13,224 nucleotides of DNA from contig JAHLWE010000064.1 in the NCBI GenBank assembly GCA_019058135.1, positions 1 to 13,224 on the forward strand, written 5' to 3'. Shown here in pieces: positions 1 through 6,850 of this stretch (positions are counted from its first letter, which is position 1; the number at the start of each line of letters is the position of its first letter). The notes under the pieces were generated by a model. The model worked only from the letters and a program-made list of their open reading frames with translations, was not told the DNA's origin and searched no databases. A program made the position numbers and the translations under genes. Origin of the DNA: Promethearchaeota archaeon. Its GTDB lineage: Archaea; Asgardarchaeota; Lokiarchaeia; Sigyniarchaeales; SOKP01.

Positions 1-975
1 ATCCCCAACACGCCAACCACCTATTGTTGTTTCGCAAGTGTAATATCTTTTTCCATAAATTTCGACATACCAAACACTTAATTGTGTATTATGTATCGGT
101 GTAAAATCTAAATGAACGCCTACATAAACATGATCGACAGTAACAAAAATTGCTGCATCATAACCAAGTGCTTCGACCAATGAACCAAACAATATTGATT
201 TATCCTCACAATCCCCATTTCCTTCAACAAGAGTTTCGATAGGATATTTTGAAAAGTCATCAATTCCATCAGTCCCATATTCTATATTTCTATACGAATC
301 ACCTTTATCTTGGCAGAAACTCAGTAATGCATTAATAACATCTTCATCATCATTCGGATCTATACAATTATCTTTAATACTATCTGCGATAGAAAAGACA
401 TTATAGTCATAAATAGTACAATATGTTTCAATAAGTTCTGCTACAACATTTTTATTTGGAGAATAATGTGAAGGATGTTTTAAATCCAATCGATAATAAA
501 AATATCTATTATAGGATATATTAACTTCTACATCCCGATCAACATAAATAAGCCAATCACGGACAGAATGGTCAACTATTCTATAAAAATGTCCTGAAAA
601 ACCGGTATTATCCTCAACTTGATCTAACTGAGCCTGTGCACTTTGATAGTTTTGTAAAGCGGTTTGATAATTTTGATATGCATCTAAGTAATCTTGATAT
701 GTTTCATTATAATCCTGATACATATCTAAGTAATCCTGATACATATCTAAATAATCATAATATACCTCATTATAATCCGACAATGCTTGTTGTAAATCCT
801 GATATGTTTGGTTATAACCAATTTGAAGTATATCATAATCACTTTGAAGGAAATTTAAGTTAAGAACATTTATTATTACTGCTCCAGATAACACACATGA
901 ACAAATCATCGAAATCGAAAATAAGATCTTAAATTTTTTGTTAGATGGGATTCTTTCTATTTTATTATTTTCCAT
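1..975 (-). CDS. Membrane-anchored transglutaminase-like protein with Tyr-rich coiled-coil stalk (C-terminus cut by window edge)
   Basis: Translating the minus strand from the ATG at 975 gives 325 uninterrupted residues running off the window start. Residues 1-16 are polar and basic, and about 17-38 form a single hydrophobic segment (signal anchor), so the rest probably lies outside the membrane. Residues 54-116 are nine heptads with Tyr or Leu at alternating 4/3 spacing, a likely coiled-coil stalk. The C-terminal part carries a transglutaminase-like (papain-fold) core: Cys256 in GNGDCEDKS, His282 in VDHVYVGVHL, and Glu315 in CETTIGGW as probable third triad member. Archaeal proteins with the GDCEDKS and CETT-GW pattern are usually annotated as transglutaminase-like; peptidase or cross-linking activity is not established. 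Perhaps only a little of the C-terminus is missing. It is divergent from the RHH gene and has its own TATA-like box. Fold assignment is confident, role is not. Confidence 0.85.
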   Translation of the reverse strand, partial: MENNKIERIPSNKKFKILFSISMICSCVLSGAVIINVLNLNFLQSDYDILQIGYNQTYQDLQQALSDYNEVYYDYLDMYQDYLDMYQDYNETYQDYLDAYQNYQTALQNYQSAQAQLDQVEDNTGFSGHFYRIVDHSVRDWLIYVDRDVEVNISYNRYFYYRLDLKHPSHYSPNKNVVAELIETYCTIYDYNVFSIADSIKDNCIDPNDDEDVINALLSFCQDKGDSYRNIEYGTDGIDDFSKYPIETLVEGNGDCEDKSILFGSLVEALGYDAAIFVTVDHVYVGVHLDFTPIHNTQLSVWYVEIYGKRYYTCETTIGGWRVGD

Positions 976-1010
976 TTTTATATCATTTTTTAACTTTAAG
1001 ATAAAAATTC

Positions 1011-1024
1011 TATAATATAAATAT
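1011..1024 (-). promoter_or_regulatory. TATA-like promoter of the transglutaminase-like gene
   Basis: The minus strand reads ATATTTATATTATA here, centred about 42 bases upstream of the ATG at 975. An archaeal start site about 25 bases downstream would give a short leader of roughly 15-20 bases. There is no Shine-Dalgarno sequence before the ATG. Placement is by pattern and spacing only. Confidence 0.4.
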
Positions 1025-1031
1025 CCCCTAA

Positions 1032-1060
1032 TTTTATGCTTGCTTTCATAAAAGTTTATG
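1032..1060. promoter_or_regulatory. Cluster of three TTTATG half-sites, candidate RHH operator
   Basis: TTTTATG lies at 1032-1038, its reverse complement CATAAAA at 1047-1053, and TTTATG again at 1055-1060. The last two make a 14-base inverted repeat, CATAAAAGTTTATG. The cluster sits between the two divergent TATA-like boxes, immediately upstream of the one serving the ribbon-helix-helix gene. Short paired half-sites are what RHH dimers bind, and such regulators often control their own promoter. That this protein binds here is inference; in A/T-rich DNA such repeats can also arise by chance. Confidence 0.35.
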
Positions 1061-1062
1061 TC

Positions 1063-1070
1063 TTTTATAT
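1063..1070 (+). promoter_or_regulatory. TATA-like promoter of the RHH gene
   Basis: TTTTATAT lies about 45 bases before the ATG at 1113. A start site about 25 bases downstream would leave a leader near 20 bases. It directly abuts the inverted repeat ending at 1060. Confidence 0.4.
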
Positions 1071-1112
1071 CCTAATTAATACATTTTTTAATTACTAATT
1101 TTTATTTTTTAT

Positions 1113-1277
1113 ATGTCGAGAAAGAAATATGATCTGAAAATAAATTATAAACTATTTGAAGTTTTTAAAAAATATCTCGACAAACATCCGGAGTTAGGAT
1201 ATCGTTCCGTTTCTGAGTTTCTTAATGAAATTATTCGGAATAAAGCAAAAGAACTCTTAAAATCTGATAAGATATAG
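1113..1277 (+). CDS. Small ribbon-helix-helix (CopG/MetJ-like) DNA-binding protein
   Basis: This 54-residue frame runs from ATG 1113 to TAG 1275-1277. Residues 4-10 (KYDLKIN) can form the DNA-contacting beta strand. Residues about 12-23 form helix 1, a turn follows at HPELGYRS (25-32), and helix 2 is VSEFLNEIIRNKAKEL (33-48). The GYRSVSEF-x5-IR pattern is typical of short archaeal RHH proteins. The family acts as homodimers that bind inverted-repeat operators, as transcription regulators or antitoxins. No partner toxin gene directly follows; the next clear gene starts 541 bases on. The divergent promoter region carries candidate half-sites, suggesting autoregulation and perhaps control of the transglutaminase-like gene. 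G/C content is somewhat higher than in the flanking non-coding DNA, supporting a real gene. Confidence 0.75.
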   Translation: MSRKKYDLKINYKLFEVFKKYLDKHPELGYRSVSEFLNEIIRNKAKELLKSDKI

Positions 1278-1818
1278 TTCTTTTATGAACATAACAAATC
1301 TTTCCTTCTTAAAAATCAGATATAATATATTTTAGATTAAGATAAATTGGCTTAAAAGGGATAGGAGTGGTTTTTGAGATTTGTAGAAAATTTTAAATAT
1401 GGTTTGATTTTTTAAAAATATCAAAAGCCTTACTGGATTATGATCATCTCAAAGAATTGAATTTTTTAACCAAGAATATCTTGAATAAAATACATAGATT
1501 TGATTTTTATTTTTTTAAAAAAATGTTAAAAAATTTCGTCGATGAAATTAAATTTATAAATAGATTGATAATAGATAACATAAAGTATCACGAAATTTTT
1601 ATTTTTAATCATATAAAACGCAAAAATTTAAAGCAAAATCAAAACGGCGCAATAATATCCTATTAATAATTCTTGAATGTTTAAGGGTTTTGAACATAGG
1701 CGCATTTGGTAGTTTTTTTGAATAAGTTTATAAGTAAATTTAATGATATTTTAAATGCATAAATTTATTATTTTGTGATACGATAAGTATATTTGGGAAA
1801 AAAATTTAGAAAAGGAGT
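1278..1818. other. Gene-poor stretch, no confident gene
   Basis: This 541-base A/T-rich stretch has one open frame, about 1397-1666 on the plus strand, with no upstream ATG; the best starts are TTG 1457 or a late ATG near 1525. Its translation is rich in Asn, Lys, Ile and Phe with no motif recognised, so it may be chance or a decayed gene. A weak TATA-like run (about 1758-1768) could serve the downstream operon. No structured RNA or repeat was seen. Confidence 0.5.
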
Positions 1819-2388
1819 TTGAAGATTATTTCTGAAACTTATTTTACTAAAATAAATTCAATCTTAGATAATTATATCTCTAAAAAAGAACTTGGAGAAG
1901 ACATATACAGCCCACTTAATAAATTATTAGATGATGTTAAAAATTTAAATGAATCTGCATTCAATAGATTAGATAGAAATTTTCTTGAGAAATCAAAAGA
2001 AGATTCTGCATCTAATTTTCTTTTTTATCATAGTATAAGAAATCTTAAACTTTCTCTTTTAAAGATTATTGACCGGTTTAAACAAGCAAAAGCGAAACAA
2101 TTAAACCCTTTAATAGCGATGCAATTAAAAGAATTCATTAAATACTTCATGGGCTTTTTAATATTTTTAAAAAGAATTCAACAAAAGGAATTATATGGAA
2201 TAGATATATTATCTGATGAATTAGAAAGATTCAGAAATAAAACAAGAGAATATTTATTTTTATGTAATACTGATGAAGAATTTCGTTATGATAATATACC
2301 TGAAGAAGAATTTGAAAGGTTATTTAAATCAATCCAAGAAAATAATATTGATAAAGATGAAATATATGACGTAAATGAAGGGAAATGA
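1819..2388 (+). CDS. Uncharacterised helical protein, translationally coupled to a PIN nuclease
   Basis: This 189-residue protein is not recognised. It looks almost entirely alpha-helical, with no cysteine cluster or signal peptide. A central stretch of about residues 95-125 (PLIAMQLKEFIKYFMGFLIF and following) is hydrophobic but broken by charges, so a packed helix is likelier than a membrane span. The C-terminus is strongly acidic. The start is uncertain: a stop lies just upstream, the first usable codon is TTG 1819, and a GGAG at 1814-1817 is only one base away, too close for it. The same GGAG has normal spacing to ATT codons at 1825 or 1828. Its stop overlaps the ATG of the PIN gene (ATGA, four bases), so the pair is probably translated together. 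It could be an antitoxin or partner of the nuclease, but this rests on position alone. Confidence 0.7.
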   Translation: MKIISETYFTKINSILDNYISKKELGEDIYSPLNKLLDDVKNLNESAFNRLDRNFLEKSKEDSASNFLFYHSIRNLKLSLLKIIDRFKQAKAKQLNPLIAMQLKEFIKYFMGFLIFLKRIQQKELYGIDILSDELERFRNKTREYLFLCNTDEEFRYDNIPEEEFERLFKSIQENNIDKDEIYDVNEGK

Positions 2389-3242
2389 ATAAAGACATTT
2401 TTTTCCGGTTCTTTTGCGATACCAATGTTTTAATTTCAGCCTCATTTTATTATAAATTTAAATTTATAAAAAAGACTTTTTGTGAAGAGCAATATGAAAA
2501 TTGCATTTTTATAATGCGTTATTTTGAAAAAGTTCTAGAACAATCTGGTAAAAAATTTGGTATTTTAACTCAATCAATAATTAAAGAAGTAAAACAAAGA
2601 AGAATCCATATTTTAATAAGGAATTTAACAGAAAAATATCAAGAACATAATGAAGTAATATTTAAAAAAATTTTAGACGAATTTTCGTCAATTCTCAATA
2701 GAATCGATGATAATCTTAATAGAAATTTAAAAATTTTCATAATAGGGAAAGCAAATATTAAGGACAAAAGAGTTCAGAAAATTTATCTTAAAGTTAATGA
2801 AATGTATAACGAATTTAGCGAACAGGCTACAAAAATTATAGAACAAGAAAAAGAAAAATCATGGAAAGATATTGGTTCGCTTGTTGCAAAAAAATTTAGA
2901 AAGCCAGAAATTTTTTCATTGATTCAACAGCAAGAATTAGAAGAAAAAAGACAAATTTTAAATTTATTAAGAAAACCAGTTGGGATCAAAGATAAAGAAA
3001 TAATATCTGAAATTATTTATGAACGAAAAAGAGTTATTCAGGAAAATCCTAAATTAAAAGGGAATCTTACTTTTTTTTTCGTAAGTGAAGATGTTCATTT
3101 TTCTCCAAAATACATAATGAGATATAATAAATATTCGAACCCAATAACAAAAAAAATAAAAGAATTATTTAATATAACTTGTATTCGTTCAAAAATTTTT
3201 TGTAAATTAATAAAAAATCAAAAATTAAATCTAACTAATTAA
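2385..3242 (+). CDS. PIN-domain ribonuclease-like protein with a long helical insert
   Basis: The 285-residue protein opens with FFCDTNVLISA (residues 9-19), the signature first strand of a PIN domain with Asp12 and Asn14. The remaining acidic residues fit PIN order: Glu68 in SIIKEVKQR, Asp203 in GIKDKEIISEI, and Asp236 in FVSEDVHF. PIN proteins use these acids to bind Mg2+ or Mn2+ and cut RNA. Typical PIN toxins have about 130-150 residues; here about 100 charged, helical residues (roughly 80-195) separate the second and third acids. That makes it unlike a standard VapC, and closer in size to larger PIN nucleases of RNA processing or defence. ATG 2385 overlaps the stop of the preceding gene. 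A weak hairpin follows the stop. PIN assignment is by motif; its RNA target is unknown. Confidence 0.78.
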   Translation: MNKDIFFRFFCDTNVLISASFYYKFKFIKKTFCEEQYENCIFIMRYFEKVLEQSGKKFGILTQSIIKEVKQRRIHILIRNLTEKYQEHNEVIFKKILDEFSSILNRIDDNLNRNLKIFIIGKANIKDKRVQKIYLKVNEMYNEFSEQATKIIEQEKEKSWKDIGSLVAKKFRKPEIFSLIQQQELEEKRQILNLLRKPVGIKDKEIISEIIYERKRVIQENPKLKGNLTFFFVSEDVHFSPKYIMRYNKYSNPITKKIKELFNITCIRSKIFCKLIKNQKLNLTN

Positions 3243-3244
3243 TT

Positions 3245-3266
3245 GGTAATAAGATTTGATATTACC
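3245..3266 (+). terminator. Hairpin just after the PIN gene, possible transcript end
   Basis: GGTAATA (3245-3251) pairs with TATTACC (3260-3266), a seven-base-pair stem with an eight-base loop starting three bases after the stop codon. No clear T-run follows at once, so it is weak as a classical terminator; it may instead stabilise the 3' end or be chance. Confidence 0.25.
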
Positions 3267-3672
3267 TTAATCAATATTTTAACTCTTCATAATGTATAAA
3301 AATCAATTATTATGTAAAGATTTATTAAAAGATGGAATGATAAAAAATTCGATTGATATTATCAACGGCAGATTGCACAAATATTCTTCTTCTAAAACAA
3401 TATCCGAATTTATTAATTGAGATGAAATAACCAATTTAAAAAAACCGAGAAAAAAATAATGAAATAATTTTCTTCTTTTTGAAAAAAATGATTTTTGAAT
3501 TAATTCAATAAAAATCTGAGATTCTAATAATAAATCTCTTAAATTTACTTAAAGATTTTAAAAATTTTCAAAAATTTTTAATTTTATCAAACTTTTTTTA
3601 TCTTCATTCTTTTTTAAGATCAAAAATAGATTTTGAAAAAAATAAGTAATAATTATTATCATTCAAATAGAA

Positions 3673-3680
3673 TTTTATAT
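3673..3680 (+). promoter_or_regulatory. TATA-like promoter of the V4R pair
   Basis: TTTTATAT is centred about 52 bases upstream of ATG 3729. A start site near 3700 would leave a leader of about 27 bases. There is no Shine-Dalgarno sequence in front of this ATG, in contrast to the second gene of the pair. Confidence 0.35.
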
Positions 3681-3728
3681 TAATTTTTATTTTTAATCCT
3701 AATAATAATTACTTTTAATTGTACTTTT

Positions 3729-4232
3729 ATGAATTATACACGATCTGACCTAGTTCTTGCCGACGCTGCAATGAATCAAATGAGGAATGCAATATATCAT
3801 TTAATTCGATTTATGAAAAGAGAAAATATTAAAGATATTAATATGCGATTGCAGCGTATAGGAAAAAATATTGCATCAACCTACGGTCGATATTGGCTCC
3901 CTAAAAACGCATTAACTAGACAAAATCTGGATATTATATTAAAAGAAATATATTCTTCTATTTTTAAGTCAAAAATTAATCTCGAGGTAGATTATGAGAA
4001 AAACATTCTAAAAATAGTGGACAATAAATGCTGCCTATGTAAATATAACTATCCGGATATAGATATCCCGGGATGTGAAGTGCTACAAGGATTTTTACCG
4101 AATTTCATTAATATTTTAAATACAAAATACCCTAATGAAAAAATTATTTCTGTAAAACGTAAAGAAGTCAGTAGATCTAGAGCTATTGGAGATTCTCAAT
4201 GTGTGCAAGAATTTTATATATCTGAGAAATAA
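3729..4232 (+). CDS. V4R/TRAPP (Bet3-like) domain protein
   Basis: The 167-residue protein is close to the size of a single V4R or Bet3-type domain. Residues 41-57 (LQRIGKNIASTYGRYWL) match the early iG-x3-G helix of this fold. A cysteine cluster follows: Cys101, Cys102 and Cys104 in KCCLCKY, and Cys116 in IPGCEVLQGFLP. The C-terminus has the V4R signature G-D-x2-C-x-E/F-x-I at Gly154-Asp155 and Cys158 in RAIGDSQC. V4R domains bind small hydrophobic ligands or metal; the related TRAPP subunits build a Rab-GTPase exchange factor in eukaryotes, and such domains occur in Asgard archaea. The next gene, 16 bases on, carries the same domain type, so the two may form a heterodimer. Fold confident, function open. 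Confidence 0.75.
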   Translation: MNYTRSDLVLADAAMNQMRNAIYHLIRFMKRENIKDINMRLQRIGKNIASTYGRYWLPKNALTRQNLDIILKEIYSSIFKSKINLEVDYEKNILKIVDNKCCLCKYNYPDIDIPGCEVLQGFLPNFINILNTKYPNEKIISVKRKEVSRSRAIGDSQCVQEFYISEK

Positions 4233-4233
4233 T

Positions 4234-4239
4234 GAGGTG
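4234..4239 (+). promoter_or_regulatory. Strong Shine-Dalgarno site for the second V4R gene
   Basis: GAGGTG lies nine bases upstream of ATG 4249 and directly after the stop of the first V4R gene. It matches the consensus archaeal anti-Shine-Dalgarno well and supports both the start choice and cotranscription of the pair. Confidence 0.6.
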
Positions 4240-4248
4240 TAGAAAGAA

Positions 4249-5709
4249 ATGGGACTATTATCATGGTTAATTAAGAAAATCGGGAAGTCGCTTGGAAGAA
4301 ATACTAAAGCATTATTTTATACTTTATTATATCGAGAAATTTTTAAAGAGATTTATGATATTAAAAAAGATTTGGATAAAACAGTTAAGATAATGAGATT
4401 TATTGGTGGAGAGGCTTCTTTGGAATCTCTAAAAAGACAGACTTCGATTTTAAAATTTTTACCTGGAGAACCAGATAGGGTATTAAAATATTTTGAACTT
4501 ATATGGACTATAGTATTTGGAATGGAACTCGGAGAATATGAATATGAAGAAGTAGTAGAAGAAGGCTATCCTTATCCAATTATCCGAGTAAAGATAAAAA
4601 AATGCCCAGTTTGCGGAGGATATGGGATGGATCCTGAAGATACTATTGATTTTAATAAATTAAAAGCAAGCTCTGGTGGAATGGCATGCGGATTTATTGG
4701 AATGATAGAAAAAGTAATAAATTATCTTCTTATGACAAAAAAGAACGATTTTAGGATGAAAATAACGGAGGAAAAATGTTATGCTAAGGGAGATGATATC
4801 TTACAATTTAAAATAGATATTATAAACATTCACGATTTTAAATCAAAAATTCCCGATACTGAAGACATAAGTTATTACGATGCAGAGGATGAAGATCGTG
4901 AGCTGATGTTAGAGTTCAATGAAATTAAAGAAAGCATATTCGATAAACTTCGAGATAAATTAGATTTAGATAAAATTGAAGAACTTTTTGATGAGCCTTT
5001 AAATTCGATTAAAGAAAATCTTTCTAAGCTCATAAGAGATAAAATGCACATGGATCCTGGTGATTTTTTTGATTATTTTACTAATTATGAGAGTGATATT
5101 TTTAGAATAATCGGTTATTTAGGCATACATCTACTTAATGAATATGGAGGACTTGTTGAGAAATACCTTTCAAATAAAATATTTGCAAAAATAAGCGGGT
5201 ATATTTTTCAGCAAATTAATGAAACCTATAAAATATTTATTCCTTTTGATATAATAGATGATTACCATCAACTTTTACTAGAATTTCTTAGAGATTTAGC
5301 TCCTGAAGAAATGGTAGAAAAAATTAAAGACTTTTCTCCAACCGATTGCACTGACCTTATTTTAGAAGGAACTCAAATGGCATTAGAAGATCTCGGTATT
5401 GATTTTTCAGAATTAAAAGAAAACATATGGGAGGAATTAAAAAGACAAAAACCTACTGAAGAAGAATACGAATTACCTTCTATTACTTCAACTAAAGAGG
5501 AAAAAGGATCGGTATTAATACAAATCTTCCAAGAAATATTATTGTTAATTAATGCCTTGTTGAGTCTTCCAGTTCGGATTATACTCGCCCGTGAACATGA
5601 AAGTATAAAAACTACGCTTAAATCAACAACCTCGGGAGGGGAGGTTCTGGAATCAATAAAACTTCATGCTGATAGAATAGTTGAATTTCTAGAAGAAATT
5701 AGAAGTTAA
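4249..5709 (+). CDS. V4R-like domain protein with a long helical C-terminal half
   Basis: The 486-residue product starts with a basic amphipathic stretch (residues 1-30, MGLLSWLIKKIGKSLGR) that could touch membrane. Residues about 40-190 look like a V4R domain: Cys119-Pro-Val-Cys122, Cys147 in GMACGFIGMIEKV, and Cys177 in EEKCYAKGDDILQFKI, which matches the family's final C-x-A-x-G-D segment. The four cysteines could hold a zinc ion. Residues 195-486 are acidic and helical with no domain recognised; 421-447 (SVLIQIFQEILLLINALLSL and following) are strongly hydrophobic, either a buried or membrane-facing helix. Single-domain V4R proteins are usually under 200 residues, so the C-terminal extension is unusual. 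The gene follows another V4R gene with a good ribosome site, suggesting a joint complex. V4R assignment is fairly sure; the rest is unknown. Confidence 0.72.
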   Translation: MGLLSWLIKKIGKSLGRNTKALFYTLLYREIFKEIYDIKKDLDKTVKIMRFIGGEASLESLKRQTSILKFLPGEPDRVLKYFELIWTIVFGMELGEYEYEEVVEEGYPYPIIRVKIKKCPVCGGYGMDPEDTIDFNKLKASSGGMACGFIGMIEKVINYLLMTKKNDFRMKITEEKCYAKGDDILQFKIDIINIHDFKSKIPDTEDISYYDAEDEDRELMLEFNEIKESIFDKLRDKLDLDKIEELFDEPLNSIKENLSKLIRDKMHMDPGDFFDYFTNYESDIFRIIGYLGIHLLNEYGGLVEKYLSNKIFAKISGYIFQQINETYKIFIPFDIIDDYHQLLLEFLRDLAPEEMVEKIKDFSPTDCTDLILEGTQMALEDLGIDFSELKENIWEELKRQKPTEEEYELPSITSTKEEKGSVLIQIFQEILLLINALLSLPVRIILAREHESIKTTLKSTTSGGEVLESIKLHADRIVEFLEEIRS

Positions 5710-5751
5710 TTATTGTCTTTTAATTTAGTTTTAAACCAAATACTGAAAATA

Positions 5752-6735
5752 ATGGTAATTAAAAATTTTGCAGTACTTGGATATGGAAATATCGGAGCAA
5801 TTCACCTTCGAAATTTAATGAAACATCCAAAAACTGAAGTAAAAGCAGTATATTCTCATTCTCATAAAGCAAATCTTCCTAAAGGGATAAATTTTTATAG
5901 TTCTTATGAAAAATTGATTGAAAAAGAAGAAATTGATGCCGTACTCATTGCTACTCCCACTTTCACACATAAAAAAATTGCTTGTTTCTGCGCTGAAAAT
6001 GGTTTAGATATATTTTTAGAAAAACCAATGGCACTAACACTTGATGAATGTGATAGTATTATTAATAGCGTTGAAACTAATAATGTAAAATTTTTTATTG
6101 GGCATGTATTAAGATTTTGGCCTTCTTACCGCTATGTTAGAGATTTTATAATTAGTCTTAAATCCAGTCTTGGTGATATACATACATTTATAGCGAAGAG
6201 ATTGAGCTCATTTCCATGGAGTGAGTGGTTTGCAGATGAAAAAAAATCTGGTGGTGTAATATTAGATCTTTCTATCCATGATCTTGATTATGCTTCATGG
6301 ATTTTAGGAAATGTAATCTCTATTTCATGTAAAGCAAAAAAAATTAAACGGTTTGATCGGAAAGTATTTGGTAAATCCAATACGTCTTTAACATTTCAAG
6401 ATGACAAAAAAGCTAAATGTACAGCGAGTTGGGCAGAAAAGAAAGATTTCACTTTTACTACATACGGAAATATTATAGGAACAAGAGGAAATATAGAATT
6501 CAACGGAGAGAGAATATTTGAAGGATATTCCGTTGAGATTATTGAGAAATTGAAATCAGAAGATGGTTATTATAATGAACTCTCTCATTTTATTGATTGT
6601 ATTATCAATAGATATAAGAATTTAGCAATAGTGGGTGAAGATGGTAAAAATTCTGTTGCATTATGTTTAGCTGCAATAGAATCCGCAAATAATAATGGAA
6701 AAATTATTTTTTTAGATGAATATCTAAACTATTAA
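5752..6735 (+). CDS. Gfo/Idh/MocA family NAD(P)-dependent sugar oxidoreductase
   Basis: The 327-residue product has the family length. An N-terminal Rossmann fold shows GYGNIG at residues 10-15. The family motif EKPM (90-93) supplies the lysine that contacts cofactor and substrate. GHVLRFWP (117-124) and the catalytic-helix motif GGVILDLSIHDLDYASWILG (167-186), with Asp172 and His176, follow, so all key residues are present. Members oxidise or reduce sugars, nucleotide sugars or inositols using NAD(P); the exact substrate cannot be read from the sequence. I start at ATG 5752, just before the Rossmann strand; an upstream in-frame TTG at 5713 would add 13 residues before that strand. It lies 42 bases after the V4R gene, perhaps cotranscribed, but its job fits better with the sugar genes further right. 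A T-run follows at 6835. Confidence 0.9.
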   Translation: MVIKNFAVLGYGNIGAIHLRNLMKHPKTEVKAVYSHSHKANLPKGINFYSSYEKLIEKEEIDAVLIATPTFTHKKIACFCAENGLDIFLEKPMALTLDECDSIINSVETNNVKFFIGHVLRFWPSYRYVRDFIISLKSSLGDIHTFIAKRLSSFPWSEWFADEKKSGGVILDLSIHDLDYASWILGNVISISCKAKKIKRFDRKVFGKSNTSLTFQDDKKAKCTASWAEKKDFTFTTYGNIIGTRGNIEFNGERIFEGYSVEIIEKLKSEDGYYNELSHFIDCIINRYKNLAIVGEDGKNSVALCLAAIESANNNGKIIFLDEYLNY

Positions 6736-6763
6736 AATTAAACCTTCTCTTTTCTAAATGTCT

Positions 6764-6850
6764 TTATTCTTTCTGTAATTTTCTATCAATAAATCCAATA
6801 GAAATTCCTAAACTTTTGGCGATAAAGCCTTCAATTTTTTTTTAATTAAG
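6764..6850 (-). pseudogene. Possible decayed gene end between convergent genes
   Basis: On the minus strand just beyond the 446-residue gene, an open frame reads about 28 residues including IEGFIAKSLGISIGFIDRKL, ending at TAA 6764-6766. Its composition is more protein-like than the flanking spacer, but there is no start codon and it overlaps the preceding gene's stop in another frame. It may be a remnant of a lost gene or chance. No family is recognised. Confidence 0.2.
6835..6843 (+). terminator. Oligo-T terminator after the oxidoreductase
   Basis: Nine consecutive T lie about 100 bases downstream of the oxidoreductase stop, just before the end of the convergent gene. Archaeal RNA polymerase commonly ends at such oligo-T runs without a hairpin. 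Placement is by pattern only. Confidence 0.35.

Larger units (their letters stand above)
3243..3728. other. Gene-poor A/T-rich spacer
   Basis: The 486 bases between the PIN operon and the V4R pair hold no confident gene. A 42-codon plus-strand frame (ATG 3292 to TGA 3418-3420) has no recognisable motif and competes with an equally open minus-strand frame over the same bases. A/T homopolymer runs dominate 3430-3660. A TATA-like element at 3673-3680 belongs to the following gene. Confidence 0.5.

Noticed and set aside
636..863. Plus-strand 75-codon open frame rich in Asn, Tyr, Asp and His
   Set aside because: It is the complement of the heptad repeat in the minus-strand transglutaminase-like gene, which explains its repeated pattern; it has a non-ATG start and no independent signal.
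1457..1666. Plus-strand 69-codon open frame from TTG
   Set aside because: No ribosome site, promoter or motif, and its composition follows the A/T-rich background. It might be a decayed gene, so it is mentioned only in the spacer entry.
3292..3420. Plus-strand 42-codon open frame starting with ATG
   Set aside because: No recognisable motif or ribosome site, and the opposite strand is equally open; too short to support.
3555..3590. A/T inverted repeat (AAAATTTTCAAAAATTTT)
   Set aside because: Low-complexity A/T runs give such symmetry by chance; no gene boundary lies next to it.
5713..5751. Upstream TTG start for the oxidoreductase
   Set aside because: The Rossmann strand begins right after ATG 5752, as usual in the family, and the extra 13 residues show no conserved feature.
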